Both the position numbers and the translations under genes were made by a program. Positions 33,690 through 45,527 of a DNA stretch of 64,000 nucleotides are shown here, one piece after another (position 1 is the stretch's first letter; each line of letters starts with the position of its first letter). Location: assembly GCF_000340215.1 (NCBI RefSeq), contig NW_006921539.1:3116010-3180009 (forward strand). Direction: 5' to 3'. The stretch is from Pseudocercospora fijiensis CIRAD86 (lineage: Eukaryota; Ascomycota; Dothideomycetes; Mycosphaerellales; Mycosphaerellaceae). The notes under the pieces were generated by a model that was not told where the DNA came from, did not search any database, and saw only the letters and a list, made by a program, of their open reading frames with translations.

Positions 33690-34480
33690 CTTACTGTTTT
33701 ACTAAAGGGCGTCTTAGGGGCATAGAAGACGACTTCTATATAGAGCCTTAGACCTCGACGGCTATAGATACGACTTCCTATACTATATTATATAGTATTA
33801 TATAAGAAGGCGAGAAACTCGTATATCCGTAAGGTCTACGCACTTCTAACGGTACTTAGACTAGATAGACGATAAGGTTTGCCGCCGTAATATACGCTTT
33901 ACTTAAGTATAGCTTATCGAGCTATCTAAGCTATTACTAGGTATAGAAATATAGCGTCTCCGCCCTTTAAGATAAAAAGTAGAGCCGTAGTAAGCGCTAT
34001 ATATAGTCTATTAAAGAAAAGCCTATTAAAGAATAGCCTATTAAAGAATAGCCTATTAAAGAATAGCCTATTAAAGAATAGCCTGTTAAAGAATAGCCTA
34101 TTAAAGAATAGCCTATCCGGATAGGTAGTACTACTAAGTAAGGCTCTTCGGCCGTAGCATCTCGTAGTACTCGGTTATCTTTAATAGAACGATCGAATTG
34201 CTATAATTCGTCTAATCTAATTTAGTAGATTAGTAGCTAGGTCTTAACTATAATAGGTTATAGTACTATACCGTGTATATTACTATAGAGTCTTCCTTTA
34301 GAGATAATAAGGCATAGCGCTTTAGTAATAGCGTACTCTAGGCGATATCTATACCTACGAACGACTAGCAGTAGAAGATAATATACTCGTTTTATTATAA
34401 AGCTAATAGCTTTAAATACTAAGGTATAGCTACTCCGGATAGACTGCTACTGTCTACATTAAGGCTATTCCTTAGACTAG
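33690..34480 (+). pseudogene. Unrecognised plus-strand pseudogene with pentapeptide repeat
   Basis: The plus strand decodes with TAG/TAA at likely Gln positions. A basic stretch (DKKQSRSKRYI in reconstruction) precedes a run of PIKE-stop units, where the stop is presumably Gln. Then comes a Ser/Thr-rich part (IGSTTK, GSSAVASRSTRLSLIERSN) and a hydrophobic/basic tail reaching the AT microsatellite. No domain is recognised. It could be part of a retroelement gag. The preceding 32967-33690 shows nothing I can support. Confidence 0.3.
34016..34116 (+). repeat. 15-bp coding-type tandem repeat, about 7 units
   Basis: The unit cctattaaagaatag repeats, one with cctgtt. In frame it gives Pro-(Ile/Val)-Lys-Glu-stop, where each TAG is most simply a mutated CAG. 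The 15-bp length keeps the frame. Confidence 0.9.
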
Positions 34481-34490
34481 CGAATAACTA

Positions 34491-34492
<2 letters not shown>

Positions 34493-34537
<45 letters not shown>
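34493..34537. repeat. (AT)n microsatellite, about 45 bp
   Basis: An uninterrupted at-dinucleotide run. Shorter TA runs occur at about 40007-40024 and 44423-44444. Confidence 0.97.
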
Positions 34538-34539
<2 letters not shown>

Positions 34540-34999
34540 TATTATAGTAAGAATCCGAGTAATATTTAATCTACTAGGCTATTAGAGCTCCGCCGGCCGG
34601 CTATCTTCGTTGCTAGTAATAACACTTATTTGAACCTCTATAGCTTTATATCTCTTTTTGCTAATTACCGTAGTTAGCGTTAGATTACTAAGGATAGGCG
34701 TATAGTAAATACTAGGCTTGCTAGCGTTCGAATTCTCGTTAAATAGGGCTTCGGCAAGCTCGAGAATTACTAAGGATTGAATTGTTTTATAGGCTCGATA
34801 TAGGTCGGTATATAACCGGTCGTACTATATTAGAGGGTATTAGTATTATTATATTACTATATAGTATATTTAAGGCAAGAAGGCTATAGAATTAGTCGAA
34901 GAAATCCGGATATTATAGGATAGCGATTTAGCTATATATATTAAAGTCTTCTATTGCTAGTCTACTCCTAACTAGGAGAAGTAGCCTTACTCTATATAT

Positions 35000-37900
35000 C
35001 GAAGGAGAAAAGCTAGTAGTATAATAACTCCTCTTTCCCTAAGTTCTATCCTCTATAGGCCCTAGTTCCTACCTATATTACTTTATATAATATTAGTTAC
35101 CCTAACCTACGCCTCTTACTAGATAGGCTTTAGCCTTCTCCCTCCTCGGCTCCCTCCTCTACTCGCCTCTCCTTATCCTAATACTATATTAGTATCTCTT
35201 CCTTTGCTAGTAAGAAGTAGTCGAGTACCTCTTCCTATATTAGCTACCTTGCTATTACTAAGAGTCCTTTCTTTATATTAGTAAGAGTATTCTTATTGCT
35301 TGTTCTTACCTTTCTATATATCTCCTACCTACTCTTTCCTAAGGGATAGAAGATAGTAATATGTTTTAGTAACTAGGTCCTCTAGCCGTACTAGTACTCT
35401 AGGGTAATCCCTAGGACTCTCCTCTTTAAAAGGAATTGTCTTAGGCTAATGTACTCTATCCTAATTTATATAAATATTAAGGTAACTAGTCTTAGCTATC
35501 CTAAGTAGAGATAGATTCCTCTCTCCTAGTGCCCTATTTGCTAGGCTACTAGTCTAATCTAACCCTATTATAGGGCCTGTCTTTTTATCCTCTCCTTTTT
35601 CTATCTTTTTACCTAAGTATTCTTACTCTACTATATTCTTCCTAAGTAGAGTAGGGCTATACTTCCCTATACCCTACCCCTTAGCTAACTAACTTAGCAG
35701 CCTATCCTTAGATATTAGCTCTTCTTTTTAGGTTCTATCTCCTAGAGCCCCTAATCCTATCCTCTATTTCTCTATACTTTTTCCTTCTATACTACTATAT
35801 AGGGAGAGTGTCTCTCTTTACTACTAAGAGCCTTACTATATCCTAGATATAGAGGGTAAGGGGGGGGGGGGGGGGGGGTAATAGCTTTCTTCTAGAGGAT
35901 AGCTTCTAGTATACTCTTATAGGCTCCTAGGATATGTCTTAGCCTAGTGTTTTATACTTTCTTAAGGGGCTTCTAGAGGTACTTCTAGTGTCCCCGGATC
36001 CCTTCTAGTACTACCTAGATTTAGTAACTATATATTTAGGCTAGTCTAACTATTATACTATATATATACTTTGCTCTCTAGAAGCTAGTACCCTATATTA
36101 ACTTATATAGTCCCTAGAGGGACTATATACTAGTAAGGCCCCTCTCCTAGGCCTTTCTAATATATAGCCCCTATTTAAGTTTACTGTCTAGCTAGACCCC
36201 TAGGAGTCTAATATCTAGTTCTAGTTACACTTAGAATCCTAGGATCTAGATAGTAGCCTATAGGTTGTGTTTCCTCCTACTCCTTATAAAGTAGATAAAT
36301 TAGTACTTCTAGAGGGCGAATACTACTCTACCTCTCCTTGCCTACTCTATATACTCTCTATAAGCTTCTTTAAGTCTCCTATAGTTTTGCTCTATAGACT
36401 TGCTATATATAATAATATTAAGATTATTAACAAATCCTATTGCCGTTATCTAAGGGCCCTCTAGTTTAGGGAGGAGTATAGAAGCAAATAGGAGGAATAG
36501 TATAGGCAAGAGGGTAGAGCTCTAGGGGATACCTATCTCTTATAGTCTTTCCCTATCTATAGATTATCCTATTATAAGCTTTATCCTCCTATTCTAGAAG
36601 AAGGACTTTATAAAGAGGTAGATTTCCTCTAGGAATTCCTTTTATTTGATATTATAGAGGAGTCTCTAGTATAATACATTGTTAGGGGCTCCTAAGATAT
36701 CTAGGTAGAGTATTAAGACTATATATAACTTGTCTATCTCCTAGGCTGTTTTTATTATTTCTATAGCTAGCTCTAGGGCTAAGATTATAGACCTTTTTAG
36801 CCTAGCTCCTATTTATAATTCAAATAGGAGCCCCTTCTCCTTAACCTACTTTAAGATCATTTCTACTACTATTGCCTTAAGGGTTTTAGCTAGGGTATTA
36901 AGTAGGGTAATTAGTCTATAAATACTAGGCTTTAAGTAGTCTAGTTTCTATAGTTTCTTAAGAACTACTATAATTAACTTCTTAAATGCCTTTAGGTAGT
37001 AGCTAAGTTAGATATATACTATAAACATTAGTGCTAGGTATAGGGCTAGGATCTGCCTATATTGCTTGTTAAATTTATTAGTAATCTAGTCTAGTCCTAG
37101 GGCTAAGTTAGGTACTATTCTCTTAGGGACTTAGGTAATCTTCTCTAGGAAGACTAAGATATCTACTTAGATCCTCTCTTAGGGTAGTAGATCCTCTAGT
37201 ATATCTAATAGGTTAGCCTCCCTTAGACTAGGGAAGAAGTACCTAGCTAGTATATCTGCTTTGCCTTCGTTAGTATATATATATCCTCCTTCTATCTACT
37301 AGAGTAATAGGAATTAGGGAGGGCCTTTTTTTTCTCCCTTCTTCTACCTTACCTAGCGAGCTAGCTTCTATATCTTAGGATACTACTCTATAGCCTCCCT
37401 TACTACCCTCTCTATACTAGGTTAGCGTCTTTCTAAATCTATTTGCTCTTAGTATATATAGCTACTAGGTACGCCGTACGGTTCTCTTCTATTCTATATT
37501 TTATCTACTCTCTCCTAAGATAGCGTATATAGCTAACTACCCTACTATACTCTTTTGTCTAGGACATTTTTATACAGTTAGATAGCCTTACTAGTAGGAT
37601 AGGATTACTAATATATTCCTATATTACTATCTGTATTCCTACTATAGCCTCCTTAACCTACTCTATTATAGTAAATAGTTATTAGGATAGGGAAGGGAGC
37701 CTCTACTAGAGGTCTTCTCTAACTGCCTTTTAGTCGGCTTTTCCTACTAGGGTCTCGGTATTTAGTCTCTCCGTTCCTACTATAGCTACTATATCCTTAT
37801 AGAGATTAGCTTATAGTCTAATCCTATCTCTCTATATATATCTACCTTATATTAGCTATGTCTTTGCTAGATATTATAGGTAACAAATATAAGGTTAAGG

Positions 37901-38490
37901 GTCCTTACGCTCCTCTAGTTCTCCTATATTACTAATCCCTCTGCTATAGTAAGAAGTATACTATTCTCCCTTGTAATTCTAATAAGGTTGCCTGCTTAGT
38001 AATACTAGCTCTAGTCTAGGTTGCCTCCCTATATTAGGTAGTAAAGGTTGAAGTTACCTACTAGGACTTGGCTATTAACTTAGTACTTTTAGATAGCCTA
38101 CTCCATAAGTAGTAGTAATCCTGCCTTATTAATCTCTAGGGCAAATAGATAGTAGTACTTATAGATAGCAACTCTGTCTCTTCCTATCCCTATACCGACT
38201 AATAGTAGGTCTTTATACTAAAAGCTTAGCTCCTATAAAGCCTCTTATATTTCCCTAGAGATATAGAGTACTAGTCTAGGGTATAGGCCTTATAGGACGA
38301 TAATATAGAAGCCTAGGTATTTAACTATATTTCCTATAGCTATATTAATCTAGGGCTTATAAATTGCTAGAACATAGTCCTCCTTTAGGTCTATTTGTTA
38401 GAGAAAGGCACTCTATACCTTGTTTGCGCTATAATTTATATTATACTAGATAATATAGAGGCTAGTTAATATTAGGAGATAGTAGGGGGT
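35000..38490 (-). pseudogene. LINE ORF2: endonuclease and reverse transcriptase
   Basis: Endonuclease: LVGNFNLYYLI lies near 38025-38062, where GDFN is expected in APE-type LINE endonucleases (GAC to AAC). A downstream block reads RTLNLIFVT. Reverse transcriptase: LKAFKKLIIVVLKK near 36960, IYRLITLLNTLAKTL near 36900, LDILGAPNNV near 36690, and the catalytic site FVNN at 36424-36435, where F-V-D-D is expected. The tail to about 35000 is basic. The plus-strand 65-codon frame at 36267-36464 is a shadow of this RT. Stops are TAG/TAA at likely Gln and Trp. It would cleave target DNA and prime reverse transcription there. Confidence 0.85.
35860..35878 (+). repeat. 19-base poly-G tract
   Basis: An uninterrupted G run inside the 3' part of LINE ORF2 (poly-C on the coding strand), striking in such TA-rich DNA. 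It could be real slippage-prone sequence or a sequencing artefact of length. Confidence 0.95.
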
Positions 38491-38779
38491 CTACTATTAG
38501 TTTATCTTCCCTCTCTATTGCCCTCTCTTAGCTTAACTATAAGGGGAGGAAGCTAAGTCTATTAGTCTAGGTATCTCCCTACTTTCTTATACTTTAAGTT
38601 ATAGTGCCTATTAGTCTCCCTAGGGGTCTTCTCCCTTAGGTCTCTCTCCTCTACTCTTATAGGGATACGGCCCGCCTCTTCCTACTTTATACTAGCGTCT
38701 AGTCTTCTTAGCTCCTCTATATCCCTCTAAACTTCTCTACTATTACGTCCCTAAATCCTCTTGCCTTTGCTTAGGTAGC

Positions 38780-39530
38780 TAGCTTTATACTATATAACCT
38801 AGACTAGGTAGCATAGCTGCCTCTATAGTTACTATATATATATTTACTACTAGGGTATTTGTCTATTCTATATTCCTCTACGTATTTTCCGTATGCCTAG
38901 CTCCTACTATAGTATTTAGCTATATATCTAAACCTCTAGCATTTAAGGCACTATAGTATCCTTTATTGCTAGATAAATAGTTCTACTAGGAGGATAGTTC
39001 CTTAGACTAGTAGTCCCTTTAAGTTCTTTATAATTTCTTCTACCTAGCTAGCGCTCTATATATAGAGTAGTATTAAGGAGTATATCTGTTCTTCCCTAGC
39101 CTTAGGGCTCTTTAGCTAGAAGGCTCTTTCTATTTTAAGGTTAGGATACTATCTAGTATTATCTTCCTAAAATCTTTCTATAGTTTCCTTCTTTTTAGGG
39201 CTATAGTCTCTTATATACAATCTATAGACTAGTATCTAGTAGGCTACCTAAAATATCTCTCCTCCTAGGAATATCTCTTATATTTATTCCCTACTCCCCT
39301 AGACGTAGGCTTTTACTATTTGTAATATTATAAATATAGTAATATCTCTACTTAGTTATTTCCTAATCCTAATTACTCTAGGGTCTCCTATCTCTTTTTA
39401 GAGTTCTACTTTACTCTTATTAAGAGCCTTTTCCTTATTTAAGGAATCCCCTACTCTTCTATATACTATATATACCTCCTATAGGAGGGATCTAGGCTAA
39501 AGGAGAGAGGAGGGGGGGGGGGGGGGGGCC
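38780..39530 (-). pseudogene. LINE ORF1, gag-like with zinc knuckle
   Basis: On the minus strand the frame carries a charged helical part (IERASQVEEIIKNLKGLL in reconstruction) and then a knuckle at 38909-38950: C-L-K-C-stop-R-F-R-Y-I-A-K-Y-Y. This fits CX2CX4HX4C with His and the last Cys mutated to Tyr. A second Cys/His-like block (RS-AYGKYVEEYR) follows. The layout matches the nucleic-acid-binding ORF1 of Tad1/I-type fungal LINEs. The N-terminal side runs into the poly-C tract (minus strand) at 39512-39528. Confidence 0.75.
39512..39528 (+). repeat. 17-base poly-G tract at LINE ORF1 start
   Basis: A G run followed at once by cccc, so it can fold back. It lies at the border between RIP-mutated ORF1 and a spared GC-rich island to its right. 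On the coding (minus) strand it would encode a Pro run. Confidence 0.95.
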
Positions 39531-39660
39531 CCTACCCCAAAGGGGAAACTATGCCCAGGGTGGTAGCTACAAACCCCCAAAAAAAAAATTTTGTTTTCGT
39601 AGGTAGTCGCTAAGGTATTTTAAAAATTGGGCCATTAACCCGTTCTGTTAGTAGTAGAGA
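39530..39660. other. Island with little RIP in the LINE 5' region
   Basis: About 130 bp rich in CpA and TpG (caaa, tgcccagg, tacaaaccc, ttgggcc), unlike everything around it. It contains a short palindrome (ccccaaagggg), an A10T4 run and ggtagctac. No ORF or RNA structure is firmly recognisable. The neighbouring 39661-40411 holds only a TA run and nothing else I can name. Confidence 0.6.
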
Positions 39661-40411
39661 ATGATAGTTATATATCTCTAGAGGAGAGAGGAGAGGAGGG
39701 CCTTCTATTCGTTAGCTAGGCCCTTAGGATAAGAGGTAGCGGCCTTTATTTCTTAAATTAAGGAGTTTGTATTCTCTTATATCTAGTAGTTCTCTTTTTC
39801 TAACTATATACTTGCCCTAGCCTAGCTCCCTCTTAGGGTAGGTTAGGGCTTTCTTAGGCTAGAGAAGCTAGTCGATAGAAGCTAGGGACTTCTACCTCCT
39901 TTATATCTCTTAGTAGTATCCTAGATCTTAGCGAGTCTATCTAGATAGACTCTAGTATACTAATATGCCTAGAGGCCGTCCTATAGTGCTATCTCTCCGA
40001 CTATATTTATATATATATATATAATAATTAATTTAACTATAAAGTACTATTAACTAATAATCCGGTATTACCTTAGCCTCTATCCGCTAGTCGAGTAATA
40101 GATAGATTTTCGCATTTAAGGTCGCAAACGACGGGCAAAGGCAGTCGGTAAAGAGTATACTAGGACCGGTATATATAGGTGTTTGTCGTAATATTAGTAT
40201 TATAGTAAAGAAGTTGTTATATCCTAGAAATAACGATAATTTCTAAAGCCGGCTAGCGGCTATAGCCGACTCTAAGATTACGATTCTCGGTTATACTACT
40301 AAAGGAGAAGGCTATTTAATTATAATCGTTTAGCTCCTAGTAAATATAGTAACAACCTCGATGCTTAGCGAAACCTAATCTCTTCTATAATATATATCCG
40401 AATATCGAAAT

Positions 40412-41700
40412 CTACTAACCTAACTTTGCTAATAATAACGACTTTAGCCTATTAATACTACTCTCTGTCCCTATCGCCGTCGCTCTAATACCTTCTACCG
40501 ACTTTTGCAAATTAGACACCGTTAATTTAAGACTATCTACCGTTACCTATACGCTATTAAACCTCGCCGCCGTCGCCTTATACTTAGCATTTAGCGCCGC
40601 TACTAAATCCTCTACCCTCGTATTCGATCCGGCTTATGCCTCTAATAACTCGATCTTCCGCTTCTTAAAGGAGCTAGCCTCTCGCTCTAGATCTAGTATA
40701 CTATTAAACTAGCGCTTAGATTGCTTTATATCCTTCTCGGCAAGATTAGCAAGATTGTTAGAGGCTATAGTATACTCGCCGATTAGATTCTTCTTAGTAA
40801 TACTAGCCTATCGTAGCAACCTGCTACTCGTATAATTAGGTAAGAGACCTTCGCTTATAACTCGCGTCTATACCTTCCGATTACGGCTATTGTTATCCTT
40901 AGCGGCGGCTTCTAGATTGTCTTCTATCTCCGCCTATTCTTTAGTATTATACTCGCTATAAGAGAGACTCGCTATCGAAGGTCTAGTACTCGCTAAGCGA
41001 CCTATTACGATATCGAATAAGGCCTCCTTCTCTTTATCTACCTATTCTTCTTCGGCTATAGCCTACTTACTAGCTTCCTTGTCCTTCTTCTTAGCTTCTA
41101 TTATAGCTACTAACTTGTCTAACTTAATATCTATAGTACTCGGATTCTTATCCTTAGATATAGTCCTTAATAGATTAGCTAACCTCTTACTAATCTAACC
41201 CTTTACCTTGCCTTTACTAAAGACAATATGCTTTAGGTTCTCTAGACATTTTAGCGCTAACGACATTTCTCGCTTAGCGGTCTGTTCTATCTCCGTCTTA
41301 TACTTATTAACGAAACTGCTAGGTAGCTCGTAATAGAACCTATAAGAGTACTAGGTAAGGACTCGAAGGACTCGAAGGACGAGGAGTTTAATATCCGCTA
41401 TCTACTTTACTACCTTGCCTTTAAATAGACCTTTGCCTTTGCCTTTGCCTCGAGGCGTTAGTTTGTTAGATACGTCTTCTAATAGGTTGTCCTTATTAAC
41501 CGTACCTTCTTCTACTTCCGCTCCTCCTATACTATCTTCTTTACTATCTTCTATAGTCGCTTGCTTAGCCGACGAAGTATCTAAGCGCTTGTTGTTAGCT
41601 TCTATAGTAGAAGCCCTTATACCGGTTTCCTTACTATCGCCTCTTATTTAGATACCGCTACTAGAGCCGTACCTTCGTCCCGTCGAGGGCCGGGTTTCTT
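40412..41700 (-). pseudogene. Coiled-coil protein pseudogene, about 430 codons
   Basis: One minus-strand frame can be followed for about 430 codons with only about a dozen stops, all TAG/TAA. The N-terminal third is acidic/Ser-rich with a KGKGKG run near 41435. The middle is Lys/Glu-rich with long helix-forming stretches (IKLDKLVAIIEAKKK near 41100). The C-terminal third shows heptad-like spacing (LDLEREASSFKKRKIELLE near 40650-40700, then LKLTVSNLQKSVEGI). It is likely a coiled-coil protein, perhaps a gag-like or structural protein of an unidentified element. The 78-codon plus-strand frame at 41415-41651 is its shadow. Confidence 0.5.
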
Positions 41701-42809
41701 ACTAGTTTCTAGCCTTACTAGGGGAGTAGAATACGTTAGGTCGAGCTTAGAAGGAATAGACGAGGTTAAATTAAACTACGACTATAAACTTTACTAAGAT
41801 TAGGTGCTTTCTAAGGCTAATAAAGAAGCGGTTTAAGGGCCCTATAGCCGTTACGTATTCGCCTCTAGTTACTAAGGGCTATAGTTAATAAACTGATTAA
41901 ACTATAAAGACTGCTAAGTAAGACTAGCCGCCGGTTGCGACTATTAATACTACTATTAAGCCGATTATAAGTAAATAGAAGCGGTTGTTAGTCTATAAGC
42001 TAAATGCGTATAAAGGTCGATAAAGCGTAGATTCTCGAGCGGGCTATACTACGGAAATAGACTAGATTATAGCGGCTGAAATAGCGACGACTATAGTAGT
42101 ATAAATGGCGGTGTAGTCGGATAATAATACTACTATATTAGCACTAGAGTCTCTAAATATAGTATACGAGGACTAGGCGGCAAATATAGTTATTACGACT
42201 ACTATTAAGATAGCTTTAAAGCCGGAGGTTAACTGCTTCGTACTATACTTCCGTACGCGCTATAGAGTAGATCTAGTAAGCTCTATAGCCCTCTATTTAG
42301 ATAATAGAAGGTGTATAGGTACGCTAGTATATAATTGCGGTCTATTGCTAATAGTTATTATCGTTATAGGTAGTCTAACAAGATACGCGACTAGAATACG
42401 CGTAGTAGTCGACTCTATAGTACGATTAACCTTATAAGCTTCTAACCGTATTTACTTCTAGTTAGTCTGCTACCTAATCTATTAAAGTAGACCTATATAC
42501 CTATTCTACTAAAGCGGACCTATACCTATCCTTCCCGATAGCGCAAGTACGATAGGGCTACTAAACTATAGAGATTAGCTCGAAGTAGCTAGGTATAGTA
42601 GGGGGCTAGAAGGCAGTTATTTACTTACTAACCTAATCTATCGATGCGGTCTATTAGATTTAAGTTGCTAAAACGCTAGAGTGTCGAGTTTGAGAGTTAA
42701 GTCGTCTAGAAAACTTGCTATCTCTAGCTAGTGTAGTTGTAAAGGCTATATACGAAGCAAATAGTCCTTAGGGCACACGCTACCCCCTACGAATAGTGTA
42801 CTCCGCAAT

Positions 42810-43535
42810 ATATACCCTAACTTAGAGGCAGTTGCTCTTATACGGAGGATGTAATCCGAGATTAGGTACTATTCTTTTCTAGAAGTTTAAGAAAACTAAG
42901 GCCTTATAGCTCCTCGGGCTTTTTATACCCTTACTTCGATAGCGTAATAACGCGTCGCTAAAATGTTATACGTAGCTTTGTAATACAATATTAGTGTCTT
43001 TAAATACTGTCTAAGACGCCCTACTATAACGATTTCGAGGTATATCTAGTAGACAACGATTCTATCGGAATACTAAGATTTCTTATAGGAGGAGTAAATA
43101 AACAGGTATATAGGCACGACGTAGCAGTTAGATTTCTCTGTATAACAATATACCTTAAGGACTTGAAAGGAAAGAGAGCAAATAAAGAGTTTTTACAGTA
43201 CGCTAAGCTCTACTAATCGGGTACGTAGCCCTACCGAGGAGCTTACGAATTAGTTACGAATTAGGGTTCCCTAATGTTTCTATCGCAAAACCGACTTCTC
43301 GAAAACGAGGAAAAGATAGTTTTATAAGACGCATATCTCGACGTTAAAGTATCTAAGTAAAGATTAGTCGTATCTGTTATTATTCTTATAGACTCTAGAA
43401 TAGCTAGGACTATATTTAAAGCGCCGTTCTTTATAGTAGGCTATAGTTAGGAAATATATTATACAAGTTATACAGTCTTAGTATTCCTAACCCTACGGAA
43501 AAGAAATGCCCTTTCCTAATACCTATTTAACTCTA
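42810..43535 (+). pseudogene. Unrecognised, lightly mutated reading frame
   Basis: Frame 2 decodes about 240 codons with 11 or so stops, all TAA/TAG at plausible Gln positions; over 43028-43520 it has about 6, against about 17 in the next frame. It reads for example DNDSIGILRFLIGGVNK near 43055, VAVRFLCITIYLKDLKGKR near 43130 and VVSVIILIDSRIARTIFK near 43370. The DNA keeps more CpA/TpG than its surroundings. I cannot name the protein. No signal peptide is evident. The stretch 41701-42809 before it shows no feature I can support. Confidence 0.35.
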
Positions 43536-44422
43536 GAATTCTATAGACAATGAATTAATATCCTATTCTACCTACTAAGTTACAATAGGTTGCAAGTCTA
43601 GCGTATACGCTTACATATTTAAGTTAAAAAGAAGAATTAATACCATAAACTAGATACTAGTAGTAAAGCTTAGTATTATAGATTAAATAGTATCGCTAGA
43701 GTTAATAGCTACGAGACCTAGCCTATAGCTATTAGTAATACTATCTATACTAGTAGCTAAGCAAGCCAAATAAGTCTCTTAGCTAAAATTTTATACTAAA
43801 GAAGCTTTGCTAAAACTTAAAAAGAAAGGAGCTTCTAATAAGGTATAGTAATTTTATAGTATAGAAATGAGGCTATCTATCTATAGCCGATATAGGCGCT
43901 CCTCTAAAATAGAAGAAATCTTACTTTTTATACTTGTCTCTAGTTACTATAAGCGCCGTATAAACAAGACGATATTAGTACTATCCGTGAATCTTTTTAG
44001 ATATATAGTAGATAGTAGCTACTATATATATTCTCGACTTAGCATAGTAGTAATAGACTACGAACTCTAGGTAAAGACTTTATAAGAGATATTAATCTTT
44101 TAATAAGGTAACTCTTTATCTAATTACTTATAAATAGAATATAGCTTAGATAATAGAAATAGAAATAATAGTAATATAATTAACTAGGTCGGCCTTCTAA
44201 GTCCTTATAACAATATGTTCTTACTATATATGCTATTATAGAACTAACAACTTGTAAACTAGTTGTATACTAGTAGTGTATTAGTAACTAAACTATCTTA
44301 GCATGCGCTATGTACTAATTAGAGTTAATACTACGATATAATAAATACACTATATTATAGCTAGATCGGTAGAAGAAGCTATTATACAGTTCTACGACTC
44401 TATAAAGAGCTACTAGGAAAGT

Positions 44423-44444
44423 TATATATATATATATATATATA
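44423..44444. repeat. (TA)n microsatellite, 22 bp
   Basis: A short TA-dinucleotide run. From 43540 to 45460 I see no other feature beyond weak open stretches such as a 67-codon frame at 43867-44070, which has no recognisable content. Confidence 0.9.
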
Positions 44445-45463
44445 ATGTTTATATCGACAAGACAACTTTATCCTACTAACAGATAGCCGATAGCTAGCTA
44501 GCTAGTAGTAAAAGAGATAGCTAGTTATAATACTATCTCTCTTTTCTAAAGCCTTAGTCTCTTAAGGTTATACTTGTTTTATAGACGGCGGTATAGATGC
44601 TTTCATCTATATCTAAAGCCTTATCTATCTATAAACGTTACTAGCGCCTATATTTTGTCTGTATCTGTTAGTAATGCTCGTATAGAGTAGGCAGTAGATA
44701 TAGCGTAGCTTCTATTCTTTCTTATCTAGTCTATATAAAAGAGCTATAGGCTACTATCGGCTAAAAAGTCTAGTAGTTGTCTCTATAGTTATTGCTAAAT
44801 GTACGAGGGTTAGTAGTATGCTTTGTATGTATTATAGTAAGCTTCTAGTAATAGTTATATTTCCGAGTTAGGGTTTTAGTTATTTAGTAATATACAATAT
44901 ATAGAAGGGATAAGGTGGAACTTATTTAGCTAGTTTTAAACTGTTAGTATGTCTTAGGTATATATACATTTTATTAGATTTCGTCGGATAGTATATACAG
45001 TCTAATACTACCTTTATTAGAAATCTATTCTATTTGTAGTAGTAGCAGTAGTTTGTACCCTGAAATAGACCTAGTTAGATTATTATACTAGAAGTGTGTA
45101 ATAGAAGCGACTAAATATCTTCTTATTATCTCTATAGATTCTTAAGTCGCGTCCTTGTGTCCTTTCTGCTTAGCCTTGTACTATACTTACTTTCGTCCTT
45201 TTCTATTTATTTCTTTAGCTCCCCTTCTACATTTCTTAGATACTGTATCTAATACTTTTTCTATTTTGTAGAAGCTTCTAGCGTCGATATCGGCATTAGA
45301 GTCGACTATATTTATAGACGGTACTATAATATATGCAGTAGCGGTAGCTTGTTCTAGCTAGGTTTAGTCTTTAATAGGCGCCAAGTCCTCTAGTTACGTA
45401 TATTAGTACAGACTATATATATTATCTAGCTAGAACAGCCTAAAAAGCGAGACGTTTCTTAGT

Positions 45464-45527
45464 AGTACAGTTAGTACAATTAGTATAATTAGTACAATTA
45501 GTATAATTAGTACAATTAGTATAATTA
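45464..45527 (+). repeat. 9-bp tandem repeat, 7 units
   Basis: Alternating agtacaatt and agtataatt units. The c/t alternation is regular, so either a two-unit (18-bp) repeat was amplified after mutation or RIP hit alternate units. On the minus strand it would read as Asn-(Tyr/Cys)-Thr repeats. Confidence 0.92.

Larger units (their letters stand above)
34949..39990 (-). mobile_element. Tad1-like LINE retrotransposon
   Basis: A non-LTR element on the minus strand. The 3' end near 34949 is set by the second copy at 51747-52517, which starts matching at the same base. The 5' end is uncertain, somewhere between 39600 and 39990. Order on the minus strand: 5' region with a GC-rich island (39530-39660), ORF1 with a zinc knuckle, then ORF2 with endonuclease and reverse transcriptase. 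Two long G runs on the plus strand lie inside it. No LTRs were found and no target duplication could be confirmed. Confidence 0.85.

Noticed and set aside
34016..34116. Possible CRISPR-like array
   Set aside because: The 15-bp units are directly adjacent with no unique spacers, in a fungal repeat region. It is a tandem coding-type repeat.
36267..36464. 65-codon plus-strand open frame
   Set aside because: It overlaps the LINE reverse transcriptase on the minus strand, including the FVNN catalytic site, and has no features of its own.
41415..41651. 78-codon plus-strand frame with Pro/Leu and Ser/Thr content
   Set aside because: It is the complement of the Lys/Gly-rich and acidic N-terminal part of the coiled-coil pseudogene on the minus strand.
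43867..44070. 67-codon plus-strand open frame
   Set aside because: No recognisable motif, no coding neighbours in frame, and strongly RIP-like base composition. Likely a chance frame.
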